A DNA stretch of 13,296 nucleotides, taken from the NCBI GenBank assembly GCA_045107085.1, contig JBGCFT010000068.1:1-13296 (forward strand). Reading direction: 5' to 3'. The notes under the pieces were generated by a model. That model did no database searches. It was not told the origin of the DNA and saw only the letters and a list, made by a program, of their open reading frames with translations. Both the position numbers and the translations under genes were made by a program. The DNA comes from NORP309 sp045107085. Lineage in GTDB: Bacteria; Pseudomonadota; Gammaproteobacteria; Xanthomonadales; Marinicellaceae. Below, in pieces: positions 7,918 to 13,296 of the stretch (positions within the stretch are counted from its first letter, which is position 1; the number at the start of each line of letters is the position of its first letter).

Positions 7918-8840
7918 TTATTTTGAAACCACTCATTAAAATTAATAAGCATTGTTATCAGGGCATTTTTGTTTCTGCACTATTGTGTGCTAGTTTTTCT
8001 TGTTATGCGCAATACCGCAATGATATGCCAGAGGTTGCAGAAAATCATTCAAATCAGAAACAAGTACACAATAATCCACAGTATTTGAATCAGTCTCTTT
8101 TATCTCAGCAATACATTCAATCTGGTCGTCCCAAAGTTATGGTATTGCTAGGGCGTGAATTTGGAAGTAGCTTATCTCAATGGCAAGCTGATTCAAGAGA
8201 AACAATTTCAACAATGAATCGAGCCTATCAGGGTAAAAGTCAAGCAAAAGATACACGAGACTCTTATAGAATGACTGAAAAAAGACAAATAATTACGTCC
8301 AATATTACACCAGGAATGCAAAATTTCTATGCAGGATTTAGTCAATATTTGCAATCAGCAAGTATAGGAATGGTCAGTTATGACAGCCTATTGAGAAAAA
8401 CTCAAAGACTCAATGAACTTTCGGGCACAATTGACAGAAGCACTGATTTTAGAGAAGTTGAAGCAGATGCTATTATTGAGAATGTTGATATATTGATAGA
8501 AATTGTTGATGCGGGTTCAGAGACAATTATGGGCCAAACAGTAGACAAAGTGCATTTAAAAATCACCCGAATGGATACTTATGAAACAGTCGCTGAGCAT
8601 ACTGGAGTGGCACAAGATTATTTTTCCATAACCGAGTCTTGGGTCACCAATGATTCAGGCTATGAAAAAATCCAAAATATTTCACAGCACCATGCACAAA
8701 TAGGGCAAACAAAAGCCCATCAACTTTTGCCAATGGCTTTGACACAACCTTTTATAAAATCACAAACAAAACCCTCTGGCACCTCTGTAGTGCCAACCCA
8801 AGTTCTGAAGAAAAAACGTGTTCTTCCTCCTAATAAATAA
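7914..8840 (+). CDS. Exported protein, possibly of LpoB/CsgG-like fold
   Basis: The 308-residue product starts at the ATGA overlap. Its signal peptide (residues 1-32, likely cleavage CYA before Gln33) is probably cut by signal peptidase I; an SFSC at 27-30 is a poor lipobox because its -3 residue is Ser. A disordered, Gln/Asn-rich stretch leads to RPKVMVLLGREF (72-83), a buried-strand motif like the PRIIMDSKYFEN strand of LpoB. Residues 183-235 (ADAIIENVDILIEIVDAG, a turn, then HLKITRMDTYETVAEHTG) follow the same order as the GADYRMTGSI...VWSDEF region of LpoB-type proteins. I therefore suspect a second member of the CsgG/LpoB/FlgT/TolB-N fold class; sequence identity is low and this is inference. 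The tail (about 285-308) is Pro- and Lys-rich. Neighbours suggest a periplasmic or outer-membrane partner of the three lipoproteins. No established function is recognised. Confidence 0.8.
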   Translation: MIILKPLIKINKHCYQGIFVSALLCASFSCYAQYRNDMPEVAENHSNQKQVHNNPQYLNQSLLSQQYIQSGRPKVMVLLGREFGSSLSQWQADSRETISTMNRAYQGKSQAKDTRDSYRMTEKRQIITSNITPGMQNFYAGFSQYLQSASIGMVSYDSLLRKTQRLNELSGTIDRSTDFREVEADAIIENVDILIEIVDAGSETIMGQTVDKVHLKITRMDTYETVAEHTGVAQDYFSITESWVTNDSGYEKIQNISQHHAQIGQTKAHQLLPMALTQPFIKSQTKPSGTSVVPTQVLKKKRVLPPNK

Positions 8841-8852
8841 TTTGAAATCATC

Positions 8853-11777
8853 ATGAATAGGTCAGTTTTACTTTTACCATTAATACTCATTAAATTATTA
8901 ATTTACTCAGATTCATATAGCCAACCCTCTGTTTCTGATCGCATTGATATCACCTTAAAAATGCTTCAAAAAAACAAAAGTGATTATTGGAAACTGACTG
9001 GAAAAATTGAATCACATCTCAAGAATAAAGTCACTAATGTTGCGGACAGACAACTCATCGGTTTATTTAAAATTCTTGGTCGTCACCAACAGTTAAACGA
9101 AGATTTGGCTAAAATTGATGCCAAACTAGATTTGGCCTATAAAAAATGGCGCAATGAAAACCCAGGATACAATAGATACGATTGGAAAAAGCAAGGTCTG
9201 GAACGATTAGAGTTAATTAAATTAAGCGCAGAAAAATCTCAATTATGGAGCCAATATATTAATGATCAAGGACATTACCGACACAAAGTCATGACTGGTA
9301 AAGATGGCGTATTAATCGGTTTGCAAAACCAACAAGACAGATTATTAAAAGAAAGAAAAAGATTAACCCAATTACTCAGAGAGCTACAATTACAATTGGC
9401 CAAAAATTTAAAGCAACCCCTCACTTTTCACATTTTAGGTGACCTCACTAGATGGGTTGATAAAAATGATACGGAAATAATAGAATTTGTGATTTCACAT
9501 GGCACACCTCCTTTTTCACTACAATACTCTACTCCTGGACAAGGATTAATTAATAAAAGCATTAATAAACTGGGTAAATTTCAAATTAAGCATCCTATTA
9601 CAATAGCTGAAGATACAGGTTTAATTGTCTTTTATTTAGAAGACAAACAAAGACCAAAGAACATGAGATCTGAATCTGTGTCTTTTATTTATACTGGTGA
9701 TGATACTAAGCCAAGACCAGACGAGTCAAAATCCACCTCACCGACGGATAATGTTAACGGTAAAGGTCAAATTAAAAAGCCCAGTTATGATGAAATCATA
9801 ATCAAAAATCAATGCGAACAATTAGACCAATCATCTGCAGCTTGGCAGCAATTGTGTCAACCAGATAATCCTTTGGTTCCGATATCTGGAACTTTGCGTT
9901 TTGATTTTAGTTGTGGAGATGCATTTGAATTATCTCCAAATGATATACTTTATCCAAAAACTTGTGATGTCATTGTCAAAACCGCTGGGAACTTAAATGA
10001 TAAAATAATACTATCAACTTTATACAATAAAAACTTATTAGATATTACCTTTGATGAACAAGAGAAAAATGCTGAGTATCAACAGACAAGATTTTTATTA
10101 ATTATTAGAACCATAGCTTCAGCCCCACCTGGTTTGACTGAATTAGTCATTAAAGTCAAACAAGGAACTCTAGAAAGTGAGAAACTCATTAATATAGCCA
10201 TTTTACCACCAGGAATTGAACCAAGCTCTGGCTCTGGTATTCGACCTCCTGCAGATGTAGAAACGGGTTCAGGTGGTGACTATTGTGTTTGGCGTTCGAA
10301 ATCTTTTGGTGATAAACCCAAATGTTTTAATATTTCTACAGCAAAATGTGATCATCCTAATTACGAGGGACACAGCAAATATGAATTAGTTGGGTCAAAT
10401 CTCACTCAATCTGAAGCTTCTAAAAGAGCCTATATACTGAGTCCTTATAAAGGCAATTTATATGGCTGTGATAATTTTGAAGATAACAGACAAGCTACAA
10501 AAACTGACAAAGACAAAGATTCAATTGCAGATGAACTCGATAACTGTCCTAATCAGCCCAATCCCAATCAACTAGATACAAATGCCAATGGTATTGGAGA
10601 TGCTTGTGAAAAACCTACAACAGTCAATGACCAAGATAATGATGGTATCATGGATGCAAAAGACAATTGTCCATCTATTCATAATTCCAATCAAATTGAT
10701 ACCGACAATAATGGCACAGGAGATGCATGCCAAAATCAACACAATACAAATGATTTATCCAATGCCGATTGCAGTGCCTACCAAGGAATGCAACCTATTT
10801 GGGACGAATTGACCCAATCAATTGGGTGCACTTGTCAAGGAAATCAAGATTGGTCAGATCAATTAAATCGGTGTGCTGATAAAATAGAATCAATTCTTGC
10901 AGAGACTGATTGTTCCGCTTTTGGAGCCGCAAAAGCCGTGTATGACAATGCTTCAAATCAAGCCATGTGCGAATGCCATACAGGTTATGAATTTGATGAC
11001 AATAATATTTGTACCGCATTGACTATTGATGAAAATTGTACTGACTATCCTGGAACAATCTATCAAAATAATCAGTGCCAATGTCCTGGAACTCTTGAGT
11101 GGTCTGAATCCAAAAGACAATGTGTCAACAATGCTGATTTGACACAAGCAGACATTGATTGCACGGCTTATGCGGGCAGTGTTCCTAAATGGAACGAGAC
11201 TGATAAAAACTGGCAATGTCTTTGCATTGGAAATAAAACATGGTCTTCAAGATTAAATGCATGTGCTTATGCAGAAGATGAAGCTGTCGCCGATCTTGAT
11301 TGCTCTTCCTATCAAGGAGCCATTGCACAATTTAATGACTTTACAGGACAGGTTGAATGCCAATGCCAAAATGGATTCAAACTTGATAGTATCAGTAATA
11401 GTTGTGAAGCTCAATCTGGAAATACATCTAATCAAGCTGGAAATACAGTATTACCAACACCTGAAATCATTCTTCCAGGTGAGTGCAATGTTCTTTATGA
11501 TGATGGCAGCGATCAACCCGAGAGTTATGTTTTTAAAGTGCAAGGTATTTCACAAATCAAACTCAATTACGATACTGATAGCATAAAAGATAATATAAGT
11601 ATTTTAAGTGCCTCACGAAAAGAATTATGGCGTTCGGGCTGTGTTGGCACAGGCAGTTATAAAACAAAAATTTTGGATATTCCAAATGGAACTGAGGATA
11701 TTATTATTGATGTCCACCCTAATTGTGATGGTAAATCATCTGGAACCAGTTGGAAATTTAAAGCGGAGTGTCTTTGA
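8853..11777 (+). CDS. Large exported protein with TSP3 calcium repeats and five four-Cys repeats
   Basis: The 974-residue product has a signal peptide (about 1-24, SYS before Gln). Domains in order: an alpha-helical, probably coiled-coil region (about 28-190); an Ig-like beta region (about 192-277); a charged Ser/Pro linker; a second beta region with Cys pairs (about 345-455); a small Cys-rich module (about 476-545); two thrombospondin type 3 repeats (552-585 and 593-626) with D-x-D-x-D-x-I/G-x-D and D-N-C-P motifs for calcium; five Cys repeats (640-851); and a C-terminal beta-sandwich (877-974). No transmembrane anchor or sorting tail is seen. It starts 12 bases after the previous gene with only a weak ribosome site, so translation may be coupled. 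Calcium-stiffened, disulphide-rich stalk modules suggest a surface or secreted adhesin-like protein. The role is inferred. Its stop lies inside the opposite-strand kinase gene. Confidence 0.9.
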   Translation: MNRSVLLLPLILIKLLIYSDSYSQPSVSDRIDITLKMLQKNKSDYWKLTGKIESHLKNKVTNVADRQLIGLFKILGRHQQLNEDLAKIDAKLDLAYKKWRNENPGYNRYDWKKQGLERLELIKLSAEKSQLWSQYINDQGHYRHKVMTGKDGVLIGLQNQQDRLLKERKRLTQLLRELQLQLAKNLKQPLTFHILGDLTRWVDKNDTEIIEFVISHGTPPFSLQYSTPGQGLINKSINKLGKFQIKHPITIAEDTGLIVFYLEDKQRPKNMRSESVSFIYTGDDTKPRPDESKSTSPTDNVNGKGQIKKPSYDEIIIKNQCEQLDQSSAAWQQLCQPDNPLVPISGTLRFDFSCGDAFELSPNDILYPKTCDVIVKTAGNLNDKIILSTLYNKNLLDITFDEQEKNAEYQQTRFLLIIRTIASAPPGLTELVIKVKQGTLESEKLINIAILPPGIEPSSGSGIRPPADVETGSGGDYCVWRSKSFGDKPKCFNISTAKCDHPNYEGHSKYELVGSNLTQSEASKRAYILSPYKGNLYGCDNFEDNRQATKTDKDKDSIADELDNCPNQPNPNQLDTNANGIGDACEKPTTVNDQDNDGIMDAKDNCPSIHNSNQIDTDNNGTGDACQNQHNTNDLSNADCSAYQGMQPIWDELTQSIGCTCQGNQDWSDQLNRCADKIESILAETDCSAFGAAKAVYDNASNQAMCECHTGYEFDDNNICTALTIDENCTDYPGTIYQNNQCQCPGTLEWSESKRQCVNNADLTQADIDCTAYAGSVPKWNETDKNWQCLCIGNKTWSSRLNACAYAEDEAVADLDCSSYQGAIAQFNDFTGQVECQCQNGFKLDSISNSCEAQSGNTSNQAGNTVLPTPEIILPGECNVLYDDGSDQPESYVFKVQGISQIKLNYDTDSIKDNISILSASRKELWRSGCVGTGSYKTKILDIPNGTEDIIIDVHPNCDGKSSGTSWKFKAECL
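10506..10730 (+). other. Two thrombospondin type 3 calcium-binding repeats
   Basis: Both 34-residue units share the acidic start (DKDKDSIADE and DQDNDGIMDA), the D-N-C-P centre and the G-D-A-C end. The Asp/Asn ladder is the calcium-binding pattern of this family, and the two Cys per unit form the usual disulphides. Such repeats occur in bacterial outer-membrane and secreted proteins as calcium-ordered stalks. Confidence 0.9.
10764..11405 (+). repeat. Five tandem four-cysteine (EGF-like) repeats
   Basis: The units have Cys at residues 640/659/661/674, 687/706/708/720, 729/742/744/757, 770/789/791/804 and 817/836/838/851. The pattern is C-x18-C-x-C-x12-C, with x12 in the first gap of unit 3 and x11 in the last gap of unit 2. 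Each starts with Asp or Asn before the first Cys and has an aromatic or Ser near +3 and a Gly near +5. The C-x-C-x2-G-[YF] end recalls the last half of an EGF domain. Confidence 0.85.
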
Positions 11778-13296
11778 TCTTTTGTAGCAATTTAAGGCAC
11801 TTCTTAGTTAAATGATTTTCATTGCCTTTGGTGTTTTTCAAAATACCACAGGCTGTGTTGGTGGCGTCAAAATCTTGACTGCCTTGTACAAAATTGGCCA
11901 TCGCTAATGCATACAATGATTCTCCCAATAGCCAGTGATCTGGTGGTAATTTTTCTTTTCTAATTTTGATTGCTTTTTCAATCAAATTTATACCTTCCTC
12001 AACATCTGTGAGCGCAATTTTAGCTCTTCCTAATCCCACATAATTATAAGACAAATATAAGTGATCTGATGGCAATGTTTCCAGTCTAATTTTCAAGGAT
12101 CGATGGAATAAATCGTGCGCTTGTTGAAAAGATAACAACTCTAATAAAGTATTGCCCCTATTGGTCATAATAGAAAGTGATTGTGGGTGTTTCTCGCCTT
12201 TAGCTTCAATAATTGTTTGCATCAGTTTGGCGTAAATTTCTTCTGCTTGAATAAAGTCCCCTATTTCATGGTGAACCATGGCCAGATTATTCCAAGCATC
12301 ATTGATTCGCATGTGCCCTGGAACCAGTGTGGCTTGCCTTACCTTTAATGCTTTTTCTAAATAAGTAAAAGCTTCTTCAGGACGACCCGCATCATTTAAT
12401 AATAAACCTAAATTTGTTAATGATTGTGCTTGTTCTGGATGGGCTTTAGTATAAATTTCAGCCCTTAAACTATGTGCTTGCTTAAAATACTTTTCACCCA
12501 TTGGTAAATCACCTTGTAAGTAATAAGCCAGTCCTAAATTATTGATATTGGTTGCATAATCCTTATCAAATAAAGATGCTTTTTTTGAAGCCAATATTTT
12601 TTCTCTAATGCCTTTAGTTTTTATCAATAAGTCTTGTACTTGTTGATACTGACCTTGACGAAAATAAACAGAACTCAGATCATTTAATGCTTGCGCATAC
12701 TCAAAAGATTGGTTTCCATAGAGTGATAAAGTCAATTCTGTGGCAGAATCTAACATAATCTCAGCTTGTTTGATTTCTCCCAATAATACCATCACACTGC
12801 CCAACTTACTTTTGGCCGATATAATATCAGCTGAGTAATTCAGTTGATCCTTTTCAAAAATTTCTAAGCTTTCTAGCAACCATTCTTTGGCTTGTTTGTT
12901 TTCAGACATTAACGTCGCATTTTCACCCAACAAAAGTAAACCTTTGGCTTTTTCGTAGGCATCATTAGGAAACAATGCCAATCTGATTGCATAAACCTCT
13001 TTTAATATTTCTTGTGATTTATGGTAATTTCCGAGGTTTTGATAAGTGATGGCAATTTCTTGAAGCAAATCAGCTTCTATTTCAGAATGTTCCTTAAATC
13101 GACTTCTGACCTGTTGTAAACCCATGTCTAATACTTCAGTTGCACTTAACTCTTTGCCTATGGCATACGAGGGATCAGCTGAGTTGAAGACATCTGTCAT
13201 GAGATTTTTGACAGTGATGGCCTTATCTCTTTCCGTTGTTAATTGTTGATTATGCCTGTTTAATTGCCATGAAAAAACAAATGAAATAAACACAAT
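11758..13296 (-). CDS. C-terminal TPR half of a probable membrane Ser/Thr kinase, 5'-truncated by window edge
   Basis: The frame is open to the window edge, giving 512 residues plus a TAA stop; the N-terminus lies outside. Counting from the edge, residues 1-10 (hydrophobic, ending SW) look like the end of a transmembrane helix. Then comes a charged helix with 'TERDKAITVKNLMTDVFNSADPS' elements (about 21-43) and KELSATEVLDMG (48-59). This order of helix, F-x-S-A-D-P-S and E-L-S-A-x-E-x-L-D-x-G is typical of the linker after the kinase domain and membrane helix in TPR-bearing Hanks-type Ser/Thr kinases. About nine TPR units of some 42 residues fill residues 65-480, of kinesin-light-chain style (for example NINNLGLAYYLQGDL, LTNLGLLLNDAGRPEEA). 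The kinase domain is not in the window, so a non-kinase TPR membrane protein is possible. The array would lie outside the cytoplasm and sense partner proteins. The GTG at 13293 is not a real start. Confidence 0.85.
   Translation of the reverse strand: MVFISFVFSWQLNRHNQQLTTERDKAITVKNLMTDVFNSADPSYAIGKELSATEVLDMGLQQVRSRFKEHSEIEADLLQEIAITYQNLGNYHKSQEILKEVYAIRLALFPNDAYEKAKGLLLLGENATLMSENKQAKEWLLESLEIFEKDQLNYSADIISAKSKLGSVMVLLGEIKQAEIMLDSATELTLSLYGNQSFEYAQALNDLSSVYFRQGQYQQVQDLLIKTKGIREKILASKKASLFDKDYATNINNLGLAYYLQGDLPMGEKYFKQAHSLRAEIYTKAHPEQAQSLTNLGLLLNDAGRPEEAFTYLEKALKVRQATLVPGHMRINDAWNNLAMVHHEIGDFIQAEEIYAKLMQTIIEAKGEKHPQSLSIMTNRGNTLLELLSFQQAHDLFHRSLKIRLETLPSDHLYLSYNYVGLGRAKIALTDVEEGINLIEKAIKIRKEKLPPDHWLLGESLYALAMANFVQGSQDFDATNTACGILKNTKGNENHLTKKCLKLLQKIKDTPL

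Noticed and set aside
10582..10812. Short ORF inside the TSP3/Cys-repeat gene in another frame
   Set aside because: Out-of-frame shadow of a clear repeat-bearing domain; no ribosome site and no recognisable features.
12276..12291. Perfect inverted repeat CATGGT-GA-ACCATG
   Set aside because: It lies inside the TPR coding region, encodes ordinary helix residues, and has no T tract; likely chance.
1..13296. CRISPR array, tRNA, rRNA, transposase or phage genes
   Set aside because: None was found on reading either strand; the only direct repeats are the 10-base A/T block and the protein-level repeats.

Overview
The window is AT-rich DNA of Gram-negative type. The evidence is Sec and lipobox signal peptides, outer-membrane-type lipoproteins of the LpoB, COG3014 and YcfL families, and a Hanks-type kinase tail with a periplasmic TPR array. 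Together with a Gly/Asn-rich right-handed beta-helix exoprotein and a VPS10/sortilin-like exoprotein, this points to a marine gammaproteobacterium. A Marinicella-like relative is my best guess, from gene style only and not from any search. No rRNA, tRNA, insertion sequence, phage gene or CRISPR array was seen.

Layout. (1) Bases 1-1703, minus strand: the N-terminal 567 residues of a secreted beta-helix protein whose end lies outside the window. (2) Bases 1704-2057: a divergent, very AT-rich promoter region with a possible hairpin. (3) Bases 2058-5330, plus strand: a 1090-residue secreted VPS10/BNR-propeller protein, closed by a strong Rho-independent terminator. (4) Bases 5509-11777, plus strand: five tightly packed genes (gaps of 7, 11 and 12 bases and one ATGA overlap) that look like one operon. 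They encode an LpoB-like lipoprotein, a COG3014 TPR-type lipoprotein, a YcfL/DUF1425-like lipoprotein, an exported protein that may share the LpoB/CsgG fold, and a 974-residue exported protein with thrombospondin type 3 calcium repeats and five four-cysteine repeats. (5) Bases 11758-13296, minus strand: the C-terminal TPR half of a probable membrane Ser/Thr kinase, overlapping the operon's last gene tail-to-tail by 20 bases.

The most interesting unit is the five-gene operon. Three predicted lipoproteins and a fourth small exported protein sit directly upstream of a large multidomain, probably surface-exposed protein. LpoB activates PBP1b in enterobacteria, and lpoB and ycfL are neighbours in E. 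coli, but the COG3014 protein, the fourth protein and the large TSP3/Cys-repeat protein are not part of that system. I infer an envelope lipoprotein assembly that may handle, anchor or export the large protein. This is a hypothesis from gene order and domain types only.
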